The notes under the pieces: model-generated
The model's input: the letters and a program-made list of their open reading frames with translations, nothing else
What the model was told of the DNA's origin: nothing
Databases searched by the model: none
Shown: piece after piece, positions 31,549-41,932 of the stretch
How the letters are laid out: each line of letters opens with the position of its first letter
How positions within the stretch are numbered: the first letter of the stretch is position 1
Program-made: the position numbers and the translations under genes
NCBI GenBank assembly: GCA_015179125.1
Contig: WHVA01000193.1
Coordinates: 124,001 to 188,000, forward strand
Direction: 5' to 3'
Source: Gautieria morchelliformis
Taxonomy: Eukaryota; Basidiomycota; Agaricomycetes; Gomphales; Gomphaceae
DNA: 64,000 nucleotides

Positions 31549-33985
31549 CTTACTCAGAGATGAAGGGGGGCAAAGCTCCAATCATTTCTATTGAAGAGTC
31601 ACAGCTACCTACGTCCAGAAAAGTGATACAGGCCATTTCGGCGCCAGCACCTATGCCTAGTCGCTTAGTCAGCGAGGAGGCAAAGATCGAGGAAATTGAC
31701 GATAATGAACCAGAGGAATGTCTTGAAGAGCTGCAACCCAGTCAGACTGTTGATGTTAGACCTAAAGAAGCTGCTCCAACAAGGAGAAGCGAGAGGATCT
31801 GTCAGCAGCAGGAGCGGCTGGCCCCAAGTGGTCCCGTAACAAGATCTCAAGCTAAGAGACATGCTGGTGCAGACATCAATACACTAGCTTACGAGACATT
31901 GAGGACCATCAAGACAAATTATTTGAACAAGATTTATCCTCTGAAACTGACGGCATCAGTGATTATAACCTTGCCATCAGTACACTTTCGACCTCCGATC
32001 AAAACAAAGATAAAGTGCTGCCAGATTTGAATCAGACTGAGCCTAGCAATGCAGATGAAGCCTTAAATGATCCTATGTGGAAAGCATCGATGGATAAAGA
32101 GTACAAGGTGCTACTCGACAAAGGTGTATGGGAAGTGGTTAAACCACCTCCTGGGGCAAATATTGTTGGAAATAGATGGGTATTCCTCTGGAAACGCAAT
32201 CCAGAAGGTGACCCCATTACACCTAGATCGAGGATGGTCGCCCAAGGCTTTACACAAAGTTTTGGAGTCGACTACAATGAAACTTATGCACCTGTTGCTT
32301 GGATGACTTCCTTACGGATTATATGCGCCATTGCTGCTAGGAATAACTGGCCTATTCATCAAATGGACAAAGATGATGTCCTTCTGCTGAAGAAAGCACT
32401 TTACGGCCTCAAACAGTCTGGAAGGGAATGGTACAAACGTCTGAGTGGTGAATTTCTCAAGCTAGGATTCACTAAATCAGCTTTGGATGGAGCTGTATTT
32501 TGCAGACGTGGACCGAGAGGGCATGTGATTATTGCAACGGCAGTGGATGACCTCACTATCACAGCTGAGAGTCAACCAATCCTCGATGGGGTAAAGCATG
32601 ACCTTGCCCAGATCTTCAGTATGAAAGATCTAGGCGAGATTCACTGGCTTTTGAACCTCAAAATAGAAAGAGATTGGAAGAACAAATCGATTGCAATATC
32701 CCAAAGCGCATACATCCAGAAAATCATCAAAAAATTGAATCTGGATGATGCCAAAACATTTTCCATGCCTCTCGACCCAGCCGTTAAATTAACCAGGGAC
32801 CAATGCCCTTCCACAGATGAAGACAAACAGAAGATGTCAAGAATTCCATACAGACAAGCAATAGGATCATTGATGTGGGCAGCTGTAGCCACTCGACCAG
32901 ACATTGCATTCACAGTGTCATTACTTTCTCGATTCCTCGAAAACCCAGGTCCAACTCATTGGAATGCAGTCAAACGTGTCTTTAAATATCTAAAAGGCAC
33001 GATGGACTACAAATTGAGACTTGGGAAAACTCGAGATGGCCTCATTGGGTATTCAGATGCGGATTGGGCTTCACAAGAGCACAGGCACTCATACTCGGCT
33101 TATATTTTTCAGATTGATGGAGGGACAGTATCATAGAGTTGTCAAAAACAATCCATAGTAGCCCTATCATCAGCTGAAGCCGAATTCGTTGCCCTGACTC
33201 ATGCGAGTAAAGAAGCCTTATGGATACGCCACTATTTCTGAAGTGTTCCAACTGCTGAATTATCCCATCAAACTTTATTCAGACAATCAATCAGCCATTT
33301 CCATCGTCTATGGCACTCAACAACACATGAGGACCAAGCATTTCAACATTAGATTATATTTCATCCGAGATATAGTCGAAGATGGAGAAATTAAGCTTAT
33401 GTACCTACCAGCAGAACACATGCTAGCTGATCTTCTCACTAAAGGACTTCCTAGTCCTAGAGTGAGAATCCTCAATGAGAGAATCAGAATATATTAAGCT
33501 TGAGGGGGCGTGTTGGGTGCATTTATGCTCCTGCACCAAAATCAAGCATAATGTATTCGATTTATTGTATGGTGTTTCAATCTCTTCTCACATTGTTCTT
33601 GTACCATGCATTCACTTCTCTGATTATCTTCGAAAATTTCCAGTCACTCCCTATCTCTCCATTTCATTTTGTTATCTCTATTTTCACAGGCGGCTGCACC
33701 CAGCGGAGTTTGAAATGACTTCGATGCGCCAGCTCTTGAGCGCTAAAGGGCCGGGTGCATGTATATGCCTTCTGAGACAGGATAGTGCTCCTCTCTCAGT
33801 GACAATAAATTCACTGAGAGAGGCGAGTAGTATTCTTTATATTTTCATAGTATGTTGACTGAAAATCATGTAGTGAATTTGATTCTAGGTATTGTATTAA
33901 TATAACAGTGACAATAAATTCACTGAGAGAGTGAATTTGATTCTAGATTCTAGCTTTCTAAGAACTCTACTGAACCTTCCCTGCC
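31549..33985 (+). mobile_element. Ty1/Copia element 1, 3' portion with LTR
   Basis: Parts present: the end of the integrase-RT linker, reverse transcriptase (about 32015-33000), RNase H (about 33040-33497), a purine-rich tract before 33511, and a 3' LTR from 33511 (TGTTGGGTGC) to about 33985. No 5' LTR, gag or integrase is present. It is broken, with several breaks. It belongs to the same family as element 2 at 53042-58149, from which it has clearly diverged, so it is of moderate age. Confidence 0.85.
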
Positions 33986-35703
33986 ATAACCCCAAGTTGC
34001 TAACATCCTGGTCCACTTTTGAAACTGCTTAGTGCTTTAACCGCTGCCTGGTTGTCAATTGCTATGGTGGCGTCCTCTATGAAGCTATATTCCAGTATTA
34101 TGGCCTCTGCGAGCATTAGCCCTACTATCTCGGCCTCGTACACCGTGTGCTGCGTTTCAGGCCCTAGATGGTGCTGGAGTGACCTGCGTTGTGTTCCATT
34201 GATGTATAGCACCGCCGTGGCACCTACTCCTCCCTCGAGGCTTGACCCGTCTGCGTACAGCTTGAATGTGCTGGTGTTGGCCTTGTCATGCAGGATCGCT
34301 TCTTTCTCGTTTTGTGACACTGTTGTGCGCATGGGGAGTCGCCAGGTTGGTGCATGCCGTGTCGGCCGGATTGATTCCACTGTGCCCAGTCGTAAGGTGT
34401 GTGCATGCAGTAGCTCGTGGAGCGGGGACCTATGGTTTTTGTCACGTATCTGGCTGCTCTCCTTACCCGTCAGTGTAGCGGGTGGTCAGATGGTAGCGAG
34501 AGCAGTCCTAGCATTGCCGCAAAGGTGTGCCTGTCTATTCTGACGTTAGCAGGGAGTATGTCAGCGTGTGCATCCAGCACGTCAATGGCGGTGGAGCAGA
34601 GGGCCCCTGTGATGTAGAGTGATGCCATCCTTTGTACACATGCAATTTTACTTGCCATTCCTACGGAGCCTTTGGCTTTCCTATCTCCTATCTCCTTCCT
34701 GACTGGCGTGAACCAGACATCTGCCGCGTATAGCATCTTGGGGACTGTGATGCTGAGGTATAGGTGCCGCATGTTGCGGTAGGACATTCCCTTGTTGGCT
34801 TTGCTAGGCGCCAGAACTGCATTACCCAGTCTGCTCCTGATCGAGGATGACACCCAGTAGCTTGTGGGAGGGCATCGGGGTGATGATGGTGCCGTTGATG
34901 TAGATGGGCCACCTGTGCACCGGGTGTGTCTTACTGGGGCGCGTGGGGTCTTTCTCCCGCTTCCTAGTGAAATCGATGACTTACATTTTCTCCAGCTCGA
35001 ACTGCGAGTTGTGAGTGTGAGACCATGCGTATGCGCCCCCATCCCTGTTCATCATTCGTACAAGCTTCGCATGCATCTGGTGAAAGGAGGCTCCTGCTGC
35101 TAGAAACGTTACGTCATTGATGAAGGCCGGCGCAAGCTCACCTCGTCCTGTGTGTGCGACCTCTATCAGGCCTGCATTGTAGAAGTGATAAAGGATTACT
35201 GAAATTGGGTCCCCCTTGTCGCAGCCGTTGTCGATGTCGAGCAGCTTGGAGACAAAATCGTCAAAGTGAATGCATGTCTACTGCCCTTGCAGCCTGTTAT
35301 TGACCCAGTTGGTATACTGGGGGGGTACCCCCTTCATGCGCATGTTGTGTATCAGGGTGTCAACTGCAATGCTTGGGAATGCTCCCTTGACATCCAAGAA
35401 CAGTGCTGATACCACCTCCCCTCTCCTCCAGCGCTCCTTGATGAAGTCCACTGCAAGGTGGAGCACATCCGTCGTACTTTGCCCTGGGCGTCCCCCGAAG
35501 TTGGTGTCTGGGAGAAGGTGCTGGGCTTCGGCGTGGTATGTGAGCGTTTCCATGAGCGTGATCAGGCGGTAAGCTTTGGCCACCGCGTAGTCTGACTTTC
35601 CTGGTTTGCAGAGCGCGGCAATCAACATGGTCTTCCATTGCTGTGGGTATGTGCTGAGTTGGAAGATGACTCTGTAGATGCAACCTAGGTAGGGGGTCAG
35701 CAG
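33986..35703 (-). pseudogene. LINE-C piece 3: reverse transcriptase to RNase H
   Basis: From 35703 downward: KPGKSDYAVAKAYRLITL, FGGRPGQSTTDVLHLAVDF and FLDVKGAFPSIAVDTL (RT), then a box reading AFINDVTF where active LINEs have F-x-D-D, so one catalytic Asp is replaced by Asn. Then HKLLGVILDQE, a thumb region with several frame changes, and an RNase H (YADGSSLEGGVGA, YEAEIVGLMLA, TIAIDNQAAVKAL). It ends near 33990 against the Copia 1 LTR, so the LINE 3' end is lost. It continues from piece 2 (41933-43712), from which Gypsy-1 separates it. Confidence 0.85.
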
Positions 35704-36183
35704 TGTAAGGGCAACCCTGGCTAGTCGTGGAGATCACACTACCACACAACTGACAAGGGGAAATCCAAAGTATGTATAAATGAACAGAGCATACAAGAGA
35801 GGGGGTTCTCACCTGACAAGGGGAAATCCAAAGAGAAAAGTCTAAGGACCCCCAATGTCAGCGAGCCCGTATTATACTACGCTGCGCAGCCAGGGACAAC
35901 ACTTGGCACCCGCCATCAACCCTGCATCCCCCTGACCCTTGATCGACCCTTGATGCCACCTATTATGCGAGTCGCTTGATTTCCGACACTGTTCCGGGGC
36001 GGAAGTCGGAAATTGGAGTGGAACTGGCAAGGCGAACGGAACTGGTGGAAGTTCTCCCAGAAGCGGAATCGTTCCCGAAAGCGGATGCGGAGATGGAATC
36101 GGAACCGGAAGCGGAGTCGGAAATGGAGTCGGAACTGGGTGTGGTGTCGGAACTGGAAATGGAAAACAGGGTGTCCCCTGACA
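35704..36183 (-). repeat. Gypsy-1 3' LTR
   Basis: 480 bp, TG...CA ends. The part at about 36000-36175 (as written on the plus strand) is an array of GGAA, GGAACTGG and GGAATCGG steps. A 20-bp phrase, TGACAAGGGGAAATCCAAAG, occurs twice. The pol frame ends inside it at 35963. Confidence 0.95.
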
Positions 36184-39100
36184 TCACCCCCCCTCTAGCG
36201 TGCTGCGTCCTCGAAGCACGGGACACAAGGGATTGAAATGCCAGCGAGCGGATTCGGCGAGGGGCACCTGGATGTGTCCTATAGAACTCCCGGAGTTTGT
36301 CAGGAGCGGAAACATCTTGCTCCGGGACCCAAGAATTCTCCTCGTACCCATACCCTTCCCATTTCACGAGGAATTGGAGTCGTCCTCGCACAAACCGGCT
36401 GTCCAGGATCCGTTCCACCACGTAGTGCTCTTCCCCATCTACAATTTCTGGCGGAGGTGGCGGATGAGCCTTCCGATGTGGAATTGGGTCCTCAAGCATA
36501 GGGAGTAACTTCACCACGTTGAAGACGGGGTGGAGGCGGGACATGGACATCGGAAGTCGGAGGCGGTATGCATTCCGTCCAACCCTCCGCGTCACTGTGA
36601 AGGGCCCAAGGTAGCGGTGGGCAAGCTTCTGCGAAGGGCGTGTGGTGCGGATGTCACTTGCATCTAGGTACACCTTGTCTCCAACTTGGTACTCTGGGGC
36701 AGGAACCCGGCGTCGGTTGTAGTACCTTGCCATGTCATCCTTGGCCTTCGCAAGGGCCGACTTGGTTTCTGAAAGGGTGGAGTCCATGCGGTCTCGGAAC
36801 TCGTTGACCGTCTCGAGTCGGGACTCAGCCTGGCGTGGTTCGAAGCCCATCCGCGGGTGTCGTCCGGAGTCAAGCATGAAGGGAGTCTGTTGTGTGGCGG
36901 AATGGACATGGTTGTTGTATTGGAATTCCGCCAGCGGAAGTAACTCATCCCAGTCATCCTGCCTCTCATTGACAAAGAGGCGGAGATATTGCTCTAACTC
37001 CTGATTGACCCGTTCCGTCTGTCCGTCACCCTGCGGATGGTACGCTGTGGTGGTAGCCAGCTTTATGCCGAGCAGGCGGTAGAGCTCCCGAGTCAGTTCC
37101 GCGACAAACTGCGGACCTCGGTCGGAAACAACTTGCTTCGGGAGCCCATGCAACTTCCAGACATGTGCAAGGAACAGGCGGGCCGCTCCGAGGGCTGTGA
37201 TCGTCGTGTGCGTCGGAATGAAGTGGGACACCTTGCTCACCGAATCCACGACGTTCATGATCACGTCGTAGCCATGAGACTCTGGGAGTTCAACGATGAA
37301 GTCGACACTGATGGTGTCCCAGCGGGATTCGGGAATCGGGAGCGGAACAAGTTCTCCGATGGGCGGACGTCGTTGCGCTTTGGTTCGGAGACAAAGGTCA
37401 CACGTCTTCACGTACTGTCCAATGTAGCGGGACATCTGAGGCCACCAGTAATTCCGAGCCACTAACTCCAGCGTCTTCCACCTGCCAGCATGCCCAGCGA
37501 CCCGTGTGTCATGGTTCTGGGACACGATGCGACGGCGGAGGTCCGCCCCACCCAGAACATAGACCTTGCCTCTGAAGTGGAGCAGTCCATCACGTTCCGA
37601 CCATTCCGCTGCCCGTACAGACCGTGAGTGCCCTTTCCGGAGTTCCTCCACTGCCTTCACCACCGACTCCTCCTTCTCTCCATTCCGGTACTGCCTCCGG
37701 ATATCCCGGAGCATTTCCGCTTCCGCCCCAACTGCAGTTACTCCTTCTAGGGCACGGATTGCAAAGAGACTTGGGCGGAGCAGTGTCATATCCGCGTTGT
37801 CTCCACTTCCGCTTCCGTGATCCGCGCGGTGGGATAGGGCATCGGGCTTGCCCATGGTGCGGCCGGGGCGGTGGTGGAGCATGAAGTCAAACCGGGACAG
37901 GTGTAGGGACCACTGTGCTTGTCGTCGGTTCAGCTTCTTAGACGTGCGGAAATACTCGAGGTTCTTGTGGTCTGTCCAGATCTCAAAAGGGCATGGAGCA
38001 CCCTCGAGGAAGTGTCGCCACTCCTCCAGCGCTCGGATGATTGCCAGCATCTCCTTGTCATGGATCTCATAGTTCCGCTCGACCGGACTAAGGCTCTTAG
38101 AGAAGAAGGCAATCGGATGCCACCCCCCACCATCTTCCGATGACTGCTGTGACAAGACCGCTCCGGTAGCTGCGTCGGAAGAATTCGCCTCGACTCGATA
38201 AGGGCGAGAGTCGTCGGGAAAGATCAGGACCGGAGCGGAAGTGATCAGCTCCTTGAGTTTGTCAAAGGAAGTCTGTTCCGGCTCTCCCCACCGCCATCCA
38301 ACCTCCTTCTTGGTGAGGTCGAAGAGGGCACGGGCGTGGCAGGAGAAGTCCTTGATGAACGGCCGGTAGAAATTGACAAACCCAATGAAGGACTGGACCT
38401 CCTTCTTGTTTCGCGGCACGGGCCAATCCGATACACCGGAAACTTTGACTGGGTCCATTTCCACCTTCCCTTCCGACACAATCACCCCAAGATACTCTAT
38501 CCGCGTCCGCTCAAATTCGCACTTTTCCGGCTTGAGACACAGGTTGTACTCCCGGAGCCGTTCCAGCACTCTCCGCACGATTTCCCGATGTTCGGACATT
38601 GTTTTCGTGAAAATGAGGATGTCATCGAGGTAGACGCAGACAACCCCTTCTGCTATCATGTCACGGAAAATGTCATTCATCATCGTCTGGAATGTGGCGG
38701 GACTGTTGGTGAGGCCAAAGAACATGACCTGTGGCTCAAAGAGTCCTCGATTGGTGCGGAATGCGGCCTTCCACTCGTCTCCCTCTCGGATCCGGACATT
38801 GTTGAAGCCCCAGCGGACATCCAGCTTAGTGAAGTACCTCGCCCCGCGGAGTTGTGTGATCAGTTCGGAAATGAGTGGAATGGGGTACCGGTTCTTGATC
38901 GTGATCGCATTCAAGGCCCGGTAGTCCTGCACAAGTCTGAGCGAGCCATCCTTCTTCTTGATGAAGAACACCGGAGATGCCATGGGTGACTTGGAGGGGC
39001 GGATCCTCCCTGTACGGAGGTTTTCCGCAAGGAATGCATCGAGCTCTACCTGCTCCTTGGGTGACAGCGGGTAGACCTTGCAGTTGGTGGGCTTTGACCC

Positions 39101-40102
39101 AGGCTCCAACTCGATGGCGTGGTCCCACAGCTTCCGTGGAGGCAGGGTATCAAACGACTCCTTGGAAAAGACGTCCTCAAACTCCCGCAGGTACTCCGGA
39201 ATTTCCGCCTCCACTCTATCATACCTCTTAGAGGCTTCAGCAAGGCGTTGCGAAATATTTCCGGTGGCGCGGATGTGTTCCGCCTCCGGCGGAAGGTTTA
39301 CGTACAGCAAGTGTTCCCCTTCCGTCAGAGTGTCTTCCAGGCCGAGTCGGATGGCGTCGGAATCGGAATTGGAAGGGGAATCTGGGTCAAATTCCGCTTC
39401 CGAGTCTTCTTCTGCAAGCAGTGGATGGGGGCCGGAACGACATGTCTGTATGAGCCGTTCGGTCTTCCGCTGCTCCTGGTGCTCCTTCCGCACTTCCGAC
39501 CGGCACATGTGACACTTGGCTGGACACCGACTCATCAGTACCTTCCGAGTCTGCCAATCGATCTCCGGGTTGTGCTCTTGAAGCCAGGTAAACCCGAGGA
39601 TGATGTCTTGCTTCCCCAGGCTGGTGACAGCGAAGGAAGTGCGTTCCGAGTGTCCATCGTAGCGGAGAATTGTGTCCACTATCTCCGTGATGGACCCTGC
39701 CTCATTGGGGCTTCCATCCACATTGAACACCGGGATTGCACGTTGCAACTTCCGCGTGGTCAGTCGGTTCCGTTCCACATAGTCCCGGTCCATAAACTGA
39801 CCAGTGGCCCCGCAATCGACAAGGGCGGGTCCGGATTTGACTTCCGCCGTATCGGTCGTCTGGATCTCTACCTTAATGACTAGTGACTTGGGGCCAGGGG
39901 TGGCAGCAACAACATAGCGCTTCGGAAGGCGTCTCTCCCAAGGGCGGATGCGGGATGGACGGGGTGTCAGATTTGGCTTTTGTGTGACTTTATCCGGTGG
40001 GTCTGTACGAAGTGAGGGGAGTGGGGGCTTTTCATTCTCTACTTCAAGACAGGCAAAGCGGTTATGTACAGGCAGCAGGGGCACACATCTCACCCGCTGC
40101 AT
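35963..40102 (-). CDS. Gypsy-1 pol polyprotein
   Basis: One open frame of 1379 codons. In order: aspartic protease (VDCGATGQF), reverse transcriptase (KLDVRWGFNNVRI, YLDDILIF), RNase H, integrase with the zinc-binding head (GHAGRWKTLELVARNYWWP, CDLC) and catalytic core (SVDFIVELP, SDRGPQF, TAYHPQGDGQTERVNQE), and a C-terminal chromodomain (YVVERILDSRFVRGRLQF), which in this group is thought to steer integration to chromatin. The frame overlaps the end of gag in a different register, an arrangement many Gypsy elements translate by programmed frameshifting. Confidence 0.95.
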   Translation of the reverse strand: MQRVRCVPLLPVHNRFACLEVENEKPPLPSLRTDPPDKVTQKPNLTPRPSRIRPWERRLPKRYVVAATPGPKSLVIKVEIQTTDTAEVKSGPALVDCGATGQFMDRDYVERNRLTTRKLQRAIPVFNVDGSPNEAGSITEIVDTILRYDGHSERTSFAVTSLGKQDIILGFTWLQEHNPEIDWQTRKVLMSRCPAKCHMCRSEVRKEHQEQRKTERLIQTCRSGPHPLLAEEDSEAEFDPDSPSNSDSDAIRLGLEDTLTEGEHLLYVNLPPEAEHIRATGNISQRLAEASKRYDRVEAEIPEYLREFEDVFSKESFDTLPPRKLWDHAIELEPGSKPTNCKVYPLSPKEQVELDAFLAENLRTGRIRPSKSPMASPVFFIKKKDGSLRLVQDYRALNAITIKNRYPIPLISELITQLRGARYFTKLDVRWGFNNVRIREGDEWKAAFRTNRGLFEPQVMFFGLTNSPATFQTMMNDIFRDMIAEGVVCVYLDDILIFTKTMSEHREIVRRVLERLREYNLCLKPEKCEFERTRIEYLGVIVSEGKVEMDPVKVSGVSDWPVPRNKKEVQSFIGFVNFYRPFIKDFSCHARALFDLTKKEVGWRWGEPEQTSFDKLKELITSAPVLIFPDDSRPYRVEANSSDAATGAVLSQQSSEDGGGWHPIAFFSKSLSPVERNYEIHDKEMLAIIRALEEWRHFLEGAPCPFEIWTDHKNLEYFRTSKKLNRRQAQWSLHLSRFDFMLHHRPGRTMGKPDALSHRADHGSGSGDNADMTLLRPSLFAIRALEGVTAVGAEAEMLRDIRRQYRNGEKEESVVKAVEELRKGHSRSVRAAEWSERDGLLHFRGKVYVLGGADLRRRIVSQNHDTRVAGHAGRWKTLELVARNYWWPQMSRYIGQYVKTCDLCLRTKAQRRPPIGELVPLPIPESRWDTISVDFIVELPESHGYDVIMNVVDSVSKVSHFIPTHTTITALGAARLFLAHVWKLHGLPKQVVSDRGPQFVAELTRELYRLLGIKLATTTAYHPQGDGQTERVNQELEQYLRLFVNERQDDWDELLPLAEFQYNNHVHSATQQTPFMLDSGRHPRMGFEPRQAESRLETVNEFRDRMDSTLSETKSALAKAKDDMARYYNRRRVPAPEYQVGDKVYLDASDIRTTRPSQKLAHRYLGPFTVTRRVGRNAYRLRLPMSMSRLHPVFNVVKLLPMLEDPIPHRKAHPPPPPEIVDGEEHYVVERILDSRFVRGRLQFLVKWEGYGYEENSWVPEQDVSAPDKLREFYRTHPGAPRRIRSLAFQSLVSRASRTQHARGGVMSGDTLFSISSSDTTPSSDSISDSASGSDSISASAFGNDSASGRTSTSSVRLASSTPISDFRPGTVSEIKRLA

Positions 40103-41265
40103 GTCACAAAATCCGACGCATCTTCCGCTTCCGGTAGACCATGTTCCGCATTTTCGGAAAGTTCTTCCGCAGTGGGCACTCCGTTTATGTCTGCAAGTGC
40201 GAGGAACTCTGGAAGGATCTCGAGTTTCTCCTCTGTGGTCATAAGCCGGATATCAAAGGCTTGGGGGCACTCGCGAGCATAGTGGCCTGGTTGTCGGCAG
40301 CGGAAGCAGGTGATAGTTCCGTGGCCTTTTCCGCGCATGCGGTCAACATCCATCGGGGCAGGGCCGCTCTTCGAGGGAGGAGGGCTATGGTTCCTAATAG
40401 GAGCAGGCGGAGCAAGCATCGGAAATAATTTCCGTGTGGGAATGAATGCGCTTCCGGGTTTTGGCACAGGTGGAGTAGGACGAGCGGAACTGCGTGTCGT
40501 GTTCCGACTCGTCTCCACGAAGGCCTCATTTGCGTCCCTGTTCCGAGAAACCTTCTGCGCGGCTTGGTACCACCCTTCCGGGTCATCAAAATCCGGAGCT
40601 CCATCCCCAAGCAGCGCAACTTGGTTCTGGAGCGTTGGATCAAGTCCTCGTCGGAATTTGATGACGATCGTCTTGTCGTCGTCATATTCCGCAAGGTCGA
40701 TGAGCTCCTGGAAGCGATCGATGTAGTCATCGACTGGATCTTTGGCCTGGTACCAGCTCGTCCCCTCGAGCTTTGTAAGGGCTGTGAGCTGCTCGTTTTT
40801 CGGGCAGAACTGGTCGGAAAATGTTTTCTCGAACGCGTCCCAGTCCCGGAAGTAGTTCCCCTTGCCCTTTGCTTCATGTCGGATCACCTTGTTTGCAAAA
40901 CGGGCTGCGCGGTCCGATTTGAAAAAGGACAATGTCCAGTGAATCCGAGCCTGGTCGTTCGGAAAGAGGTCTCCGACAATTGCGAAGTAGATGCTGCATG
41001 TGTTGAAGAATGCGCGTCCCTTCTCCCGATCTCCGTCAAAGTCCGCCGGAGTTGCGGGTTTGACCTTTGCTAACTTCGCGGACATCCTCTTTTCCGCTAG
41101 TTCCGCTTTTCCGAAATCCGGATCATCCAGCATTTCATTTCCACCACCTTGTGGAATATCTAACTTAGCCAAAATCGCTTGTAAGGCTGTTTCAATCGCG
41201 TCGGTCTTCATCCGGTTCCGCGTCAATTCCTCCTCCATATTCCGAAGACGATCGTCCGGATCCAT
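40090..41265 (-). CDS. Gypsy-1 gag
   Basis: The gag frame is open from a likely start at 41265 (MDPDDRLRNMEEEL; open codons extend upstream into the LTR) to 40090. It contains the retrotransposon gag domain (FFNTCSIYFAIVGDLFPND, WDAFEKTFSDQFCPKNEQ) and a CCHC knuckle (CFRCRQPGHYARECP). The protein forms the virus-like particle core and binds element RNA. Its end overlaps the pol start by 13 bases. Confidence 0.9.
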   Translation of the reverse strand: MDPDDRLRNMEEELTRNRMKTDAIETALQAILAKLDIPQGGGNEMLDDPDFGKAELAEKRMSAKLAKVKPATPADFDGDREKGRAFFNTCSIYFAIVGDLFPNDQARIHWTLSFFKSDRAARFANKVIRHEAKGKGNYFRDWDAFEKTFSDQFCPKNEQLTALTKLEGTSWYQAKDPVDDYIDRFQELIDLAEYDDDKTIVIKFRRGLDPTLQNQVALLGDGAPDFDDPEGWYQAAQKVSRNRDANEAFVETSRNTTRSSARPTPPVPKPGSAFIPTRKLFPMLAPPAPIRNHSPPPSKSGPAPMDVDRMRGKGHGTITCFRCRQPGHYARECPQAFDIRLMTTEEKLEILPEFLALADINGVPTAEELSENAEHGLPEAEDASDFVTCSG

Positions 41266-41452
41266 GTTGGAAGGAGAAATATGGGACGGGATTTCCGGGG
41301 TTGGGAGCTCGACGTAAGAAGAGGGGCTGTCGTACACTGTATGTGCGGAAGAGGTTGCGATCTCCGAGTCGCTGTCTCCGATTCCGAACGCACCTATGGC
41401 GAATGCAACGTGCAGTACGACCGCCGGTCCTCTAGGGGGGAGACTTTTCTGC

Positions 41453-41932
41453 TGTAAGGGCAACCCTGGCTAGTCGTGGAGATCACACTACCACACAACT
41501 GACAAGGGGAAATCCAAAGTATGTATAAATGAACAGAGCATACAAGAGAGGGGGTTCTCACCTGACAAGGGGAAATCCAAAGAGAAAAGTCTAAGGACCC
41601 CCAATGTCAGCGAGCCCGTATTATACTACGCTGCGCAGCCAGGGACAACACTTGGCACCCGCCATCAACCCTGCATCCCCCTGACCCTTGATCGACCCTT
41701 GATGCCACCTATTATGCGAGTCGCTTGATTTCCGACACTGTTCCGGGGCGGAAGTCGGAAATTGGAGTGGAACTGGCAAGGCGAACGGAACTGGTGGAAG
41801 TTCTCCCAGAAGCGGAATCGTTCCCGAAAGCGGATGCGGAGATGGAATCGGAACCGGAAGCGGAGTCGGAAATGGAGTCGGAACTGGGTGTGGTGTCGGA
41901 ACTGGAAATGGAAAACAGGGTGTCCCCTGACA
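41453..41932 (-). repeat. Gypsy-1 5' LTR
   Basis: 480 bp, seemingly identical to the 3' LTR. It would hold the element's promoter, transcribed leftward. Confidence 0.95.

Larger units (their letters stand above)
35704..41932 (-). mobile_element. Gypsy-1, chromovirus, looks whole, very young
   Basis: Two 480-bp LTRs (35704-36183 and 41453-41932) look identical by eye. They start TGTAAGGGCAACC, end GTCCCCTGACA and are flanked by the direct repeat AGCAG (35699-35703 and 41933-41937). Gag and pol are both open over their full expected length on the minus strand. Element length is 6.23 kb, normal for the family. It inserted into LINE-C. Identical LTRs point to a very recent insertion. It is related to Gypsy-3 (60127-63241). 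Confidence 0.95.

Noticed and set aside
35976-36236. Acidic Glu/Ser-rich open frame in the Gypsy LTRs
   Set aside because: It is a low-complexity reading of the GGAA-rich LTR part; the same frame appears in each LTR only because the DNA is duplicated.
39119-39883. Long plus-strand open frame of 254 codons (and a similar one at 60493-61263)
   Set aside because: It lies antisense to the Gypsy-1 and Gypsy-3 pol region and has no domain. It is a shadow of GC-rich coding DNA on the other strand.
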